A DNA stretch of 64,000 nt from Edaphochlamys debaryana (GCA_016858145.1 JAEHOE010000076.1:372001-436000); one strand, 5' to 3'. Shown: positions 50,901-63,358, counted from the first letter of the stretch. Made by a program: numbers and translations. Notes: generated by a model from the sequence alone, not told the origin.

Positions 50901-53900
50901 CCGCGCGCGGAGGACGCGTGTGTGTTTGGCCGCATCGCCGCCCGCCTGATGCGGCTGCTGCAGTCCCGCTCGCACAGCCTGGTGTGCGGCGCGGCGCGGG
51001 CGGTGGCGGTGGCGGCCGAGTCCCGGGCGTGGTTCCACGCTCTGTCGGGCGGCCACGGGCACGAGGCGGAGCCCGAGGTGGCCCGGCGCTGGATGCGGCA
51101 GCTGGCGGGGTTCCTGGGGGGGCTGGCGGGGGACCCCTCGGCCAGCGGGCTGGAGCGGGCGGCGGCCATCGAGGTGTGTGTGGGGGGGCGGTGGGGGGCG
51201 CCAGGGGCGGGAGGGTCTGGGGGGCGTGCGAGCTGGAGCTTGGTCCCAGCTGCAGTTCTGGGGTGGAGGGGCTGTAGGCACGTGGAGGGCATCAGGAGGT
51301 ACTATACCGCTCCGCGCAGCAGCCGGCCCTGACCTCCCCTCCCTCACCTGCCCCTCCCATCCATTCCCATACGCCCCCCCCCCCCCAGGCGCTGGTGTGG
51401 TGCCAGGGCATCGACCAGGCGCCCCCGCTCACCCCCGGGCTGCTGCTCATGGCGGCGGCGCAGGGTGGGTCTCGGGAGGGGGGCAGCTGGGGGCGCTGGA
51501 GGGGGCCCTAGCGACAGCGAGTGGGATTCCCACCCTCTCCCCCTCTCCTACCTCGCAGCGCCCAGCCCACGCCCGCCTCCTCAGCCTTTCCCAACTCTCC
51601 CCCGTACCACCCCCCCGCCCCCCTCCCCCTCAGGCGGCTTCACCTCCCCCCCCATCGCCCGCTACACCTTCGCCGACCCCTGGCCCCCCTCGCTGCTGGC
51701 CGAGCTGGCGGCGGTGCTGGGCCGGCGCCTGCGCTGCTCCGTGGGGCTGCCGCCCGAGGCCGTGCTGGAGCTGGCGGGGGGGCTGGCGGCGGGCTCCCCG
51801 GGCTCCATGCCCAAGGAGGCGCTGCAGGCGCTGTGGGACCTGGCGCCGGGGTGAGGGGGCGGGCGGGGTGGGGGAGATGTAGGCGGGGCGGGTGGGGGAA
51901 AGGAGACAGGGGAGGGAGGGGACGGATGGCGTAGGTATGGAACGGGCCTGGCGGAGTGCCCTGGCGCCGTGCAGCGACCGGCCCAACCGCCCCTGGCTCC
52001 TCCCTCGCCCCCTTCCCTCATCCCTTCCCTCCGCATGCCCCCCCCAGGCCGCTGGCCGTGCGTGCGGCCCTGCAGCTGCTGTCCGCCCCCCTGCCGCCCC
52101 TGGCGCAGCCCCCCGCCAGCGCGGCCGTGGAGGTGAAGGCGCTGGCGTGCGCCGCGGAGGCGGGCTTTAACGCACTCAAGGTGAGGGGGGGACCGTGGAG
52201 CGGCAGGGGCTGGCTAAGGCTGCCATGGACAAAACAATGGGGGACGCGATGCACCTCCTAGCCCAAGCACACCGCCGTTCACCGCACTTCACCCATTCAT
52301 TCACTCCACCTCCACCGCCCCCCCAGGCCATGGCCGCCTGCTGGCTGGGCGAGCACATCAACAGTGTGGCGGGGGAGTACGCCTGGCGCGCCTGGGAGCA
52401 CAAGCTGGGGCCGCACGCGGAGGGCGAGGGGGGAACGGAGGCGGAGGCGGGGGGGCTGGCGTCGGCGGGCAACTCGGAGGCCATCGCGGGGGCGGCGGCG
52501 GCGGCGGCAGCAGCAGCCGCCGCTGGGTACGGCTCCGCGCTGGCGGCGGCGGGCTCCGGGGCCGCCGGGGCGGTGGCGGCGGCTGGGCGACTGGGCTCCG
52601 TGTCTCTGGCGGGGGCGGCGGGGAGCGTGACGCTGGGCGGGGCGGCGGGCGGCGCCGCGGGCCCGGGTGCCGGCGGCGCGGGTGGCGGCGGCTCAGGCTC
52701 TGGCGACGACGCCGTGCTGCGGCTGGCTGTTGCGGGTGTGGCTCACAACCCGCTGCTGGCCATGGCCCTGGCGCACCTGCACAGGGGCATGCTGCTGGGT
52801 GGGTGGGGGGTGGGAGGTGGGGTGGGGTGGGGCTTGGGAGAAGTATGCGGGGCAGGTGGCGGCGGGGTGAGGGGCTCGCCACTGGCGCGAGCGGGGGCGC
52901 TGGCACAGGGCAGACTGCCTCCAGCCCCCACCTTCCAGCTCCCCGGCCCCCAGAATTTCCTTGTGCAAAACCTTTCGTACCACCTGCTCAGTACCTCAAT
53001 CCTCTCCCCGCTCCCCCTGCCCCCCTTGCCTCCATCCCGCCCCTCCCCCCAGCCCCCCCCGTGGTGCGCCTCTCCTGCGCCCAGGCCCTGGCCAAGCTGG
53101 CGGTGCGCTCGGGGGAGCCCTACCGCATCCAGGCCTACGCGGCGCTGGCGGCGGCAGTGGGCGGCGGCGGCACGGGCGGCGGCGCGCGGGGCAGCGCCGC
53201 GGGCCTGGGGGTGGACCCGCTGGGCCTGGCCCCGGCGGTGGGCCCAGCGCTGGAGCTGCTGGACGCCATGTACGCGGGTGAGGTGGGGGGGGGAGCAGGA
53301 GGGAAGGGGCGACGGGGCTAAGGACGGGCTGGGTCATGGGCTGGCGAGTTGAGGCAGGGCACAGGAGTGAGGGGTGATGGTCGAGAAAGATGCCCGTGTC
53401 CGGAACGCCCCACGAGCCCCGTGCCCCCCCCCCCGCCTATCTGTCCCCCTCCCCCTCCCTCCCCCCCGCAGGCGAGCTGGTCCTGGAGCGGCACGTGGCG
53501 CAGTACGGCCCCCGCGCCCGCGCCTGGCCCGCCCCCGCCCTGGCGGCGCTGCGGCGGCGGCACGAGTGGCTGCTGGGGGCCATAGGGGCGGCGGTGTGCG
53601 CGGTGCCGCGGGAGCTGTTCCTGCCGCTGGGGCCGCGGAGCAGGCGGCTCATCTACCCGGGTGGGTGACGTGGGGGGAGTGCAGGAGAGGGGAGGGGAAC
53701 GGGGGAGCGGGGAGGCGGGGAGGCGGGGCGGTGTTGGGAAGGCCAGTTCGACAACAGGATGGGCTGCGGCTGGGCGGCTGTGAGGGCTGTGTGCGCCGAG
53801 AGGCCTGGCGGTGCCGCGCCCCACCTCCCTTCCCAACCCGTGGCTCGCTGCCCCTACCCACCTACCCACCCGCTCGCCCGCCCGCCCGCAGATGAGAAGG

Positions 53901-56584
53901 AGGAGGCGGAGGAGGAGGCACGCGCCGCCGCGGCCGCCGCCGCCCCCGCGCCTGCCCCCGAGGGCGAGGGCGTGCAGTACGACGAGTACGGCCAACCGCT
54001 GCCGGACCAGTACCAGTACGACTACACCACGGCGGACCAGGACTACGGCGATTACTACGGGCAGGGGGCGCAGGAGGGCGCGGACGCGTACGGGGCGCAG
54101 CAGGATCCCCTGGCCAGGTGGGGGGCCGGGGGCGGGGCAGGGCTGGGGTGCATGGTTGGGTAGGTGGATCGCTTGACGCGGCGGTGTGGCCAGCGGATGA
54201 GATGGGGTATGCAACGGCGCCGGGCCGGCAGGGTCCGGGTGGATGGCCCATGAGGGCCCTGCGTTTGCAAGCTGAGACCCGCCCAGCCTCCTCACCTCCT
54301 GCACACGCACTTGCCTTGCCCCCCCCCCCCCCAGGTACGACTTCTCCGGCCAGAAGGCCGCTGCCGCCGTGGAGCTGCACTGGGGCGGGGAGGCGGCGTA
54401 CGAGGGACTGGAGGGGGCGGACGCGGACTCAGGTGGGGGGGAAAGGGGAGCTGTGTGGGGGTGCGCTCGGGGCAGCGGGAACGGGCAGCCGCGGGCGAAG
54501 GGAACTGCAGATGTGGAGGGTGTGTGGCGCTGTGGCCCGTCTGCCCCCTGACGCCATCGCCGCCTGCCACCGCCCTCCCCTGCCCTCAGTCGCCGAGGCG
54601 CGGCCGGGCGTGGTGCTCTACTCCTTCACCGCCGAGAACGAGGGCGAGGTGGGGCGGGGCCTGAGGGCAGGGGCAGGGGGAGGCTACGTGCTGGTCCCTG
54701 CCGGCCCCCAGCGGCTGCCGGGTGGTCCCCGGCGGCAGGATGCCGAGCCTCTCCTCACAGGGTGCAGCGTTGCACCCTTCCTTCGACCACCCAAGCAACC
54801 CACCCCCACGCCCTCCCTGCACCTCCCCCCTTTCCCCCTCCCCCTCAGGTGTCGGTCACCGCGGGCGACCACGTGCGTGTGCTGCACGACCTGGGCGAGT
54901 GGTTCCAAGTGCTGGCGCCCGGGGGGGGCGCGGGGCTGGTGCCCGCCTCCTACGTGGCGCTGCAGGACGGAGACGGGCCGGGCGGCGAGGGCGCCTCGCA
55001 GCGGGGGGCGGAGGGCCGAGGCATGGCCGGCGGCGCGGACCGCGGCGGCCTGGGCAGCAGCCTGTACGGCATCGGATCCGCGTCCATGGGCGCGGCCACG
55101 GGGCAGGCGCTGGCCAGCCAGTCATCAAGTGAGGCTTTTGGGGGGGGGAGAGGGAGAGGGCGGGTGGAGGGGGCAGACTGGGAAGCGGGACGATGGGAGG
55201 GGGGAGCTGTTGGGGCGGGGAAGGGCACCTGCGTCGGCTTCTCAGGGCCTTAGTCTTTCCCGAGCCGCGTTTTGACGAGTCGCCCTGACGAGCCCGCGTC
55301 GCCCCCCCTTTCACGGCGGCGCAGTCCGGTCCTCGGTGGCGGGCGGCGCCTACAGCCAGCACGGCGCGGAGGCGGGCGGCACGGGGACGGGCGGCGAGTA
55401 CTACAGCTACCAGTACGACAACCCCGAGTACGAGCCGTCCGCGCACGACGGCGGCGGCGCGTACGGCAGCTACTACGGCGGCGGTGACGCGTACGGCGGA
55501 GGCCAGTACGGCGGTGGCGACCAGTACGGCGGTGGCGGGTACGGCAGCAGCACGTACGGCAACAGCGCCGCGGAGGAGAAGACGTCGAAGGGCAAGAAGG
55601 GCTTTGGAGGTGCGCGGGGGGGGGGGTGGGGGGCGGGCGCCGGGCTGTCTGGGTCTCTGCTGTGGGTCACTGCTGTGGGGAGCTCTTCCCTCCTAAGTGG
55701 GGGTGGAAGGTTGTGGCCGGGCCGAGACAGACCTCCGTTGGGCCTCCACGGCCGCCCCCCCTGTCTGCCTCTCTCTGCCCCACCCTCACGCCCCCAGGCT
55801 TCGATGACTTCGGCGCCGTGCTTGCGGAGGCCAAGACCGCCGCCCAGCAGGCCCGCACCGCCCTGCAGAGCCAGGCCGCGGCGCTGGGCGACTCCCTGCA
55901 GTCGGCGGCCAACCAGGCGGCAGCGGCCACCACGGCAGCCCTGGCGCCCCTGGCGGCCTCCACCGCCGCCTGGATGCCCGCCGGCTCGCAGGGCGGAGGC
56001 GGCGAGGCGGGGGCCGGAGCCGAGGGGGGGGCGGCGGCCTACAGCGCCGCGGACGCCTGGGCGGCGGCGCCAAGCGTGGGCGAGGCGGGGGGCCCGGCGC
56101 GCGCGGACGGCTCCGAGGCCGTGGGCGGGGGCCGGGGGCGCAGCGTGGCGGTGTACGACTTCCAGGTGGGGGGGGCGGGGGCGGGGGAGGGCGGTGCAGG
56201 GCGGCACGCGGCGGGGCGGACGCTCGCACGTGGGCCTGGCCATGGCAGCCCTTGAGCGGCTCTCGTCCCTGCATGCAGCTCCTCGGTCCTCCGATCTTCC
56301 TCCGTCATCTCCCCGAGCGTCCATCCCCATCGTCCCACCCCGCACCCACCAAACCCGCCCATGGCCCCCCCCTGCCCCCTTCTCCCCCCCCCTTCCTCGT
56401 CCCCCCTTTCCCCTCCTTTCCTCCCCCCCCACCCCAGGCCGAGATGGACGGCGAGCTGAGTGTGGCCGCGGGCGAGGAGCTGGAGCTGCTGGGGGACGAG
56501 GTGGACGGCTGGTTCACGGCGCGGGTGGCGACGGAGCCCTCGCGCACCGGCCTCATCCCCGCATCCTACGTGCAGCTGCTCTAG
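47923..56584 (+). CDS. TASH3: TPLATE/TSET complex large subunit TASH3 (TSAUCER), SH3-containing
   Basis: Twenty-two exons from 47923-48166 to 56438-56584, phases consistent, 1,544 residues. The N-terminal ~900 residues are adaptin-like helical repeats. Blocks matching plant TASH3 include MRVVHYLVLLGLG, SSDPVCARHALALASAVARD, LRDTWARVYLARAC and ADPSERVALEAVRALFG. The C-terminal third has an acidic/Tyr-rich linker, a first SH3 (GVVLYSFTAENEGE, GEWFQVL, GLVPASYVAL; residues ~1167-1223), a Gly/Tyr-rich stretch, an Ala-rich helix, and a second SH3 at the very end (VAVYDFQAEMDGE, VDGWFTARV, GLIPASYVQLL; ~1489-1544). TASH3 is one of the two large subunits of the endocytic TPLATE/TSET adaptor, at the plasma membrane. 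It is longer than the plant protein (~1,200), mainly through low-complexity inserts. The start is the ATG at 47923 (CCATGGCG). Confidence 0.85.
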
Positions 56585-57508
56585 GGCGGGGAGGGCGGGT
56601 GCAGGGCGCAGCGGAGTCCAGGGGGTGGGTCAGGGCAGGGTGCAACGAGGGCGCGGGTCAGGCCCACCAGCCTGGTGGGGAGGCTGTGGAGTGGGGGGGG
56701 GATGAAGACCACGGGAAGAGGAGCCGCGACGTACTGCCACGGGGGTGCACACCAATCAGGGCTGCGGGTGCTGCGGGGACGGGGCGAGGAGGCTCCTTTG
56801 TACAGGCAGAGCTGCATAAATGGGTGAGGGGAGCCAAGCTGGGGGCACCGCGTGAATCCGTTGAGGAGAGAGAACGGGGGCCCGAGGGGCGGCGTGGTGT
56901 TGCTTGGTGCCCTCGTGGTTGGACATAAGTGGGTAACGCTTGAACACCACCGGCTGTGAAGTTGGTGCATCGATGTTGCAGCGCACGCGGGGACGGGCGG
57001 TGGACATGCCACATGGCCGGACGCTTGCACCAGACCAAAACCGCAGAGCCCTCGCAACATGTCATGAAGCATACGTATCTGGTCGTGCAGCGCATGCCAC
57101 TAACCGGTTGGTGCTGCGGACAAGTCCACTTGCACTTGCGAAGCCGAGACGTCAGACTCCCTTCATCGCAAGGCGCCTTGACTGAAGCCTGTCTCTAGCG
57201 CTCGCTGCTGCCTGATAGCATATGTGCTCGCTTAAGGTGGTTTTGGCGTCAGCGGAGATGGACGCCGGCTTATGCTTGCGGACCGCAGCCATCGCCCGAT
57301 TACGCCGCCAGCACCAAGTGTTACCCCCTAGATGCAGGAGATGGCCATACATAGCTGCTGTCAGAGTGGACATGGGGACAAGTGGTGCGACCGGCTTTGC
57401 ACTTTATGTCTCGTAAGGCATCGGCAGCATGTCCGGGCATTCCCCTGTGCCCCCCCGGCCGGCCAGGGGTGACTGTGTATTGATTATGCGTGCGGTGTTT
57501 TGTCGACT

Positions 57509-57583
57509 GTACCGGGGCACAGTGCTGAAGCGGGGCGCATGGGCCCGGGCGTCGGGCGAGGTACGCGGGGTACTCTCGTGTAC
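57509..57583 (+). promoter_or_regulatory. Cluster of four GTAC cores (candidate copper-response elements), CRD1 copy 1
   Basis: GTAC at 57509, 57561, 57570 and 57580, 53-127 bp upstream of the TATA box. GTAC is the core bound by the SBP-domain regulator CRR1 in Chlamydomonas, where the paralogous cyclase genes CRD1 and CTH1 respond to copper and oxygen. A functional role here is inferred from position and density only. Confidence 0.45.
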
Positions 57584-57635
57584 CCTTGCACGTCGAGATG
57601 AAACGCGATTGAGGGGCAATCGGGATCACCTCACG

Positions 57636-57642
57636 TATATAG
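57636..57642 (+). promoter_or_regulatory. TATA box of CRD1 copy 1
   Basis: TATATAG (within CACGTATATAGAGCC), about 227 bp upstream of the ATG at 57869. Conserved in the second copy at 63126-63132. Confidence 0.6.
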
Positions 57643-57868
57643 AGCCCACGCGTTGCTCGTCGGAGTCATACTGCTCGTCTGTGCCCTGCACTACCACTCC
57701 CGACCTTTCCTTCCGGGTTTCGTCTCGGCATCGCGTCGGTGTACACCGCTCGCTGATCCCTTGGCCAAATTAACTGACCAAGAGCCAAACCCAAATAGTG
57801 TAGGCAGCTCAGCCGCCTCAGTGCTAGCGCCGTTCGACCCGATTCCGGTGAATCCCGCGACACGTCCG

Positions 57869-60404
57869 ATGGCCCTCCACATGAAGCAGCAGCGCCTGGC
57901 CGCCCGCGCCAATGGCCGTCAGGCCTGGTGAGCATGGATCAGCGGTTTGGGCCAGCTTTGGTCGGATGTTGCCACTTGTGTCAGCCATCTGCTTGCCGAA
58001 GCCGTTCGGAACCGACTTGCACTGTCGCTCGCTCAATACGCCGGCGACACCCGCACTCCTGCCTCGTGCTGACATGATGTCGGTGTCGCGCTTGCGGCCC
58101 ACAGCCCCGCCGTGGTCAAGGCCGGCCGTCGCTGCGCGGTCAAGGTGCAGGCGACCGCCGCCCCCAACGACCTGAACGCGGGCCTGGGCTTCGAGCAGAT
58201 GCGCGACGGCATCAAGGTGGCGGCCAAGGAGAGCATCCTCACGCCCCGCTTCTACACCACCGGTGAGCGCTCGGGCCTGTCCTGGACCCGGGGGCGTGCC
58301 TGGGGGGGGGGAGGCCGAGAGGCGGGTGGCGAGGGCGGGGACACGTCATCATGCAGCCGAGAGGGGGGGGGGCGTGCCTGGGGCCCTCTGCCACTCCCCC
58401 ACCAGTAACCCAAGCTGCTCCAGTCAATGCCCCTGTGCATTGCTCCCCTCAATGCAATGTGCACCTCAAGCCCCATGGTGCCGGTCCCCTGGCTCGTGCC
58501 TGACGCATTTCCTGCCTGCCCTCCCCCTCTTGCCCTCCCCTTCCGCCCCCTCCCCCCTCTTGGCCCCCAGACTTCGACGAGACGGAGCAGATCTTCTCCA
58601 AGGAGATCAACCCCAACCTGGACATGGAGGAGCTGAACGCCTGCCTGCAGGAGTTCCGGTGAGCAATGAGGAATGGGATGGGGTGCTTTGGCTTGGACTC
58701 GCCTGTACAGGTGCCTGGGTGACACATGCCACCAGCCGTGCGCAGCCTCCCCAACCGGCTCTCACCACCGCCAACCCGCACCCCCACGCCGGCATCCCGC
58801 GCACCCCTGCCCCGAGCGCAAGGACCTGCACCACAGTTTGCTTCGCTCACCCGCTCTGGCTCGATTTAGGCCCCCCTGGCACGGGCTCAGGACCTCGGTT
58901 TCGCCTCACGCCGTGCCGCCCGCCGCCCCCCGCAGCAACGATTACAACAAGGTCCATTTCGTGCGCAACAACTCGTTCAAGGCGGCCGCCGACAAGGTGA
59001 CGGGCGAGACCCGCCGCATCTTCATCGAGTTCCTGGAGCGCTCGTGCACCGCTGAGTTCTCTGGCTTCCTGCTCTACAAGGAGCTGGCGCGCCGCCTCAA
59101 GACCTCGGCCCCCGAGGTGGCCGAGATGTTCCTGCTCATGTCCCGCGACGAGGCCCGCCACGCCGGCTTCCTGAACAAGGCCCTGGCCGACTTCAACCTG
59201 GCCCTGGACCTGGGCTTCCTCACCAAGAACCGTACCTACACCTACTTCAAGCCCAAGGTGGGCAGGGGCGGCCTCTTGGGGGGGTTGCGGAGGGGCAGGG
59301 CGGGGCGCACGCAGCGGAGCGTGTGGCTGGGCATTGCGGGATCACCGGATGATCTGGGTTGGTCTTGCTGTGTCATTCTGTGCTTCATGGGGGGTGAGCT
59401 GATCTGGGTTGGCGTGCCTCCTTGACCTGGCTTGACGCTGGCCCCACCCCTCCTCCCTCTGCTCCGGCCCCGCAGTTCATCATCTACGCCACCTTCCTGT
59501 CTGAGAAGATCGGCTACTGGCGCTACATCACCATCTACCGCCACCTGCAGCGCAACCCCGACAACCAGTTCTACCCCCTGTTCGAGTACTTTGAGAACTG
59601 GTGCCAGGACGAGAACCGCCACGGCGACTTCCTGGCCGCCTGCCTCAAGGCCAAGCCCGAGCTGCTCAACAACTGGGAGGCCAAGCTCTGGTCCAAGTTC
59701 TTCTGCCTGTCGGTCTACGTGACCATGTACCTGAACGACCACACCCGCACCAAGTTCTACGAGTCGCTGGGCCTGGTCACCCGCCAGTTCAACCAGCACG
59801 GTGAGGCATGGGGCCTGTGCTGCTTGGCGCACGTGATCTGGGTCGGTCGGGGAGCTGCATGGGCCTGCCTCTGACTCCGCTGTGACCTCTGCCTCTCCCT
59901 TCATGCCGTTTCTAGCGCCCTGTCTGACCCGCTTCGCCTTCCCTTGCTCCTGCCCCGCAGTCATCATCGAGACCAACCGCGCCACGGAGCGCCTGTTCCC
60001 GGTGGTGCCCGACGTGGAGGACCCCTGGTTCTTCGAGACCATGAACAAGATGGTGGACGTGAACAGCGCCATCATGCGCATGGAGGACTCGAACGCACCC
60101 GACTTCCTCAAGACGCTGCAGAAGCTGCCCTACCAGGTGAGAAGCCCAGCCCTGCTCTCCCCCTCCCCCTCGCTCCCTGCGCCCTCCCCGCAAGTGCTTG
60201 CCGGCGCACTGTCCAACTGCCGGCTGCTCCTATTGCAACCCCACCAACCGCGTTCACAAGTCTCCGCTCCCTCCTCCCCGCCCCCTCCCACCCCCCCAGG
60301 AGCGCATGGCCTCGTACCTGGTGCAGCTCATGTTCATGAAGGAGAAGGAGTGCGGCTCGGTGGACATCGCGGGCTCGGCCGCCTCGGCCCTGACCAGCTA
60401 CTAA
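57869..60404 (+). CDS. CRD1: Mg-protoporphyrin IX monomethyl ester oxidative cyclase (CRD1/CHL27)
   Basis: Seven exons: 57869-57927, 58105-58262, 58571-58658, 58936-59257, 59476-59800, 59961-60136 and 60300-60404, 410 residues. The enzyme is the diiron (AcsF-type) subunit that forms the fifth ring of protochlorophyllide, in plastid membranes. Diiron ligands are visible in [20 protein letters not shown] and [10 protein letters not shown]. Other family blocks: [47 protein letters not shown] and [13 protein letters not shown]. The N-terminal ~35 residues ([19 protein letters not shown], basic, no acids) are a chloroplast transit peptide. The ATG is the first in frame. A second copy starts at 63359. 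The upstream promoter has a TATA box and a GTAC cluster. Confidence 0.96.
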
Positions 60405-61676
60405 GCGGCTTGGCCTGGGTTTCACCTCGGGTGGAGCTGGCCGGGCGGCTGGCGCGTGGCCCTTTGTGGGGCTGGCTAGCGGTCTAGCGGTCTGTGCCCC
60501 AAGTGAGGGCAGGCGCTTGTGCATATGCGAGCTGCCTTGCGGGAGAATTTGGGAGGGTTGGCTTAGACGGAGACGAACATTGCGAGAAGAGTATCCTATT
60601 ATGGGCTCTGGCTAGTGGCGTGTGATAAGGTTCGCCAGCGGTTTTGCCCACTTGCTTTGAGGCAAATGGGTTAGGGATGGGGGGTAGGCGCATGCAGGAT
60701 GTGGGTCGGGGGCGCCCCCGACGGCCTTTGGTGAGTGGTGTGCTCAACCGGACAACATATTCTACCTATTCTTTGCTGACGAAACTTTGCGGACCCACCT
60801 GACCGTTACATACGCTATAATGACCAATTGGACACGCTGACAGATGGGTATGGGGGTAATGCTGCTATGAAAGGGACAATGCGGCGGCGCTGAGCAGCGC
60901 CCATAGCTGCGTGTGTGGCACGCAAACATGTGTGTGTCCACAACTGCACGGCGAGGGCAATTTCCGGGGGAAACCTCCCTGCTGCAATTGCTTTCATGTA
61001 ATGAAGAGCTTTAAAGTTTGCCTTCTCCAGCCGGTGGCAGGCCTCCTCCCGAGTCAGGTGCCTCACAGAGTAGCGCGGTGCTGTGGGTCAGGGGTGCTGC
61101 GGGTGACGACTCGGGATGAAGGCGCTCCTGTTACTACGGAGCCGGAAGGTACATAGCTGGTCAACATTTAGGGGGACTCGGAAACCATCAAAGCCTACAA
61201 AGATGCTGGAGCACAGTCGCACGCCCCCAAGAGTTGCCTCAAGCCAGCACCACAGTTCCCGTGTACCATCAGCACACGCACACACAGATGCACAGCGCCA
61301 GGCAGCCCATGCAAGATTCTATCCCTTGTCACCCGATCGGGGCAGGGTGCTTCCAGCGGCAAAGCGTCCAGTAAACAGTTCGCCGAGGATGGCCCCTGTG
61401 AAGAACTGGGAAGTCTGGGATGCAAGGTTGCGTGTCCCTGGCCCGCTGGACCACTTACGCATCATGCAAAACCCGTTTGAGCTGAGGGCTTGCGTTTGTG
61501 CATGGGCTGAAGTCTGGGGGATTAAGCCTTGGAGGTATCGGGGGTTTCAAAGATACCGGGGGGTAATGGAGGTTGGGGGGCCGGGCGGGTCTCGACGCCT
61601 CTCCTTGGCCTCTCCACGAGGCCCAGGCCCAACCAGCGCCGGCTGAGCCAGACCCAGCACAGGCCGACTCCGTGCA
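60405..61676. other. Intergenic, end of the first duplication unit
   Basis: CRD1 3' flank and spacer. No recognised gene. The first duplication unit ends and the second starts at ~61,677, where exon sequence of TASH3 appears abruptly. Confidence 0.5.
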
Positions 61677-61943
61677 GTCGGCGGCCAACCAGGCGGCAGC
61701 GGCCACCACCGCAGCGCTGGCGCCGCTGGCGGCCTCCACCGCCGCCTGGATGCCCGCAGGCTCGCAGGGCGGAGGCGGCGAGGCTGGGGCCGGAGCCGAG
61801 GGGGGGGCAGCGGCCTACAGTGCCGCGGACGCCTGGGCGGCGGCGCCAAGCGTGGGCGAGGCGGGGGGCCCGGCGCGCGCGGACGGCTCCGAGGCCGTGG
61901 GCGGGGGCCGGGGGCGCAGTGTGGCGGTGTACGACTTCCAGGT
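61677..61943 (+). pseudogene. Orphan fragment of TASH3 exon 21
   Basis: Duplicates 55901-56168 (from AANQAAAATTAALAPLA to SVAVYDFQ) with few differences. No upstream exons accompany it. The final exon with the rest of the SH3 domain is missing, because the sequence runs from the intron start directly into what is TASH3 3' flank in copy 1. It cannot encode a complete SH3 and is read as a by-product of the tandem duplication. Confidence 0.85.
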
Positions 61944-62998
61944 GGGGGGGCGGGGGCGGGGGAGGGCGGTGCAGGGCGCAGCGGAGTCCAGGGGGTGGGT
62001 CAGGGCAGGGTGCAACGAGGGCGCGGGTCAGGCCCACCAGCCTGGTGGGGAGGCTGTGGAGTGGGGGGGGGATGAAGACCACGGGAAGAGGAGCCGCGAC
62101 GTACTGCCACGGGGGTGCACGCCGGTCGAGGCTGCGGGTGCTGCGGGGCGGGGCTCCTTTGTACAGGCAGAGCTGCATAAATGGGTGAGGGGAGCCAAGC
62201 TGGGGGCACCGCGTGAATCCGTTGAGGAGAGAGAACGGGGGCCCGAGGGGCGGCGTGGTGTTGCTTGGTGCCTTCGTGGTTGGACATAAGTGGGTAACGC
62301 TCGAACACCACCGGCTGTGAAGTTGGTGCATCTCAAGGGCCCGGAGGCGCCTCTGCTGGCCGGACCCCTGGAACCTTTGGGGTTGTGGACCACCCTGACC
62401 AGTCACGAGCTCACGACCTATCGCACCTCTCATGGTCCCAAGAGCGGGGATCCACATTGTGGGTCGAGTGGGTTTGCAGCGCATGCGGGGACGGGCGGTG
62501 GACATGCCACATGGCCGGACGCTTGCACCAGACCAAAACCGCAGAGCCCTCGCAACATGTCATGAAGCATGCATATCCGATCGTGCAGCGCATGCCACTA
62601 ACCGGTTGGTGCTGCTCCGCTTGCACTTGCGAAGCCGAGACGTCAGACTCCCTTCATCGCAAGGCGCCTTGCCTGAAGCCTGTCTCTAGCGCTCGCTGCT
62701 GCCTGATAGCATATGTGCTCGCTTAAGGTGGTTTTGGCGTCAGCGGAGATGGACGCCGGCTTATGCTTGCGGACAGCAGCCATCGCCCGATTACGCCGCC
62801 AGCACCAAGTGTTACCCCCTAGATGCAGGAGATGGCCATACTAGCTGCTGTCAGAGTGGACATGGGGACAAGTGGTGCGACCGGCTTTGCACTTTATGTC
62901 TCGTAAGGCATCGGCAGCATGTCCGGGCTTTCCCCTGTGCCCCCCCGGCCGGCCAGGGGTGACTGTGTATTGATTATGCGTGCGGTGTTTTGTCGACT

Positions 62999-63073
62999 GT
63001 ACCGGGGCACAGTGCTGAAGCGGGGCGCATGGGCCCGGGCGTCGGGCGAGGTACGCGGGGTACTCTCGTGTAC
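62999..63073 (+). promoter_or_regulatory. Cluster of four GTAC cores, CRD1 copy 2
   Basis: Same four GTAC sites as copy 1, at 62999, 63051, 63060 and 63070. Unchanged since the duplication. Confidence 0.45.
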
Positions 63074-63125
63074 CCTTGCACGTCGAGATGAAACGCGATT
63101 GAGGGGCAATCGGGATCACCTCACG

Positions 63126-63132
63126 TATATAG
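63126..63132 (+). promoter_or_regulatory. TATA box of CRD1 copy 2
   Basis: TATATAG, 227 bp upstream of the ATG at 63359; identical context to copy 1. Confidence 0.6.
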
Positions 63133-63358
63133 AGCCCACGCGTTGCTCGTCGGAGTCATACTGCTCGTCTGTGCCCTGCACTACCACTCCCGACCTTTCC
63201 TTCCGGGTTTCGTCTCGGCATCGCGTCGGTGTACACCGCTCGCTGATCCCTTGGCCAAATTAACTGACCAAGAGCCAAACCCAAATAGTGTAGGCAGCTC
63301 AGCCGCCTCAGTGCTAGCGCCGTTCGACCCGATTCCGGTGAATCCCGCGACACGTCCG

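Larger units (their letters stand above)
56585..57868. other. Intergenic spacer, first copy of the duplicated promoter region
   Basis: Contains the TASH3 3' flank and the CRD1 promoter/5' UTR. Almost the whole stretch recurs at 61,966-63,358, with a ~140-bp block present only in the second copy (62,329-62,470). The frame upstream of the CRD1 ATG is open but has no earlier ATG after 57653. Confidence 0.6.
61944..63358. other. Second copy of the TASH3-CRD1 spacer
   Basis: Repeats 56,595-57,868 nearly base for base, offset 5,490 in its right half. A ~140-bp block at 62,329-62,470 is absent from copy 1. Holds the promoter of CRD1 copy 2. Confidence 0.7.

Noticed and set aside
57653..57868. N-terminal extension of CRD1 reading upstream in frame
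   Set aside because: It starts at TTG, there is no ATG, and the TATA box sits just upstream; best read as 5' UTR.
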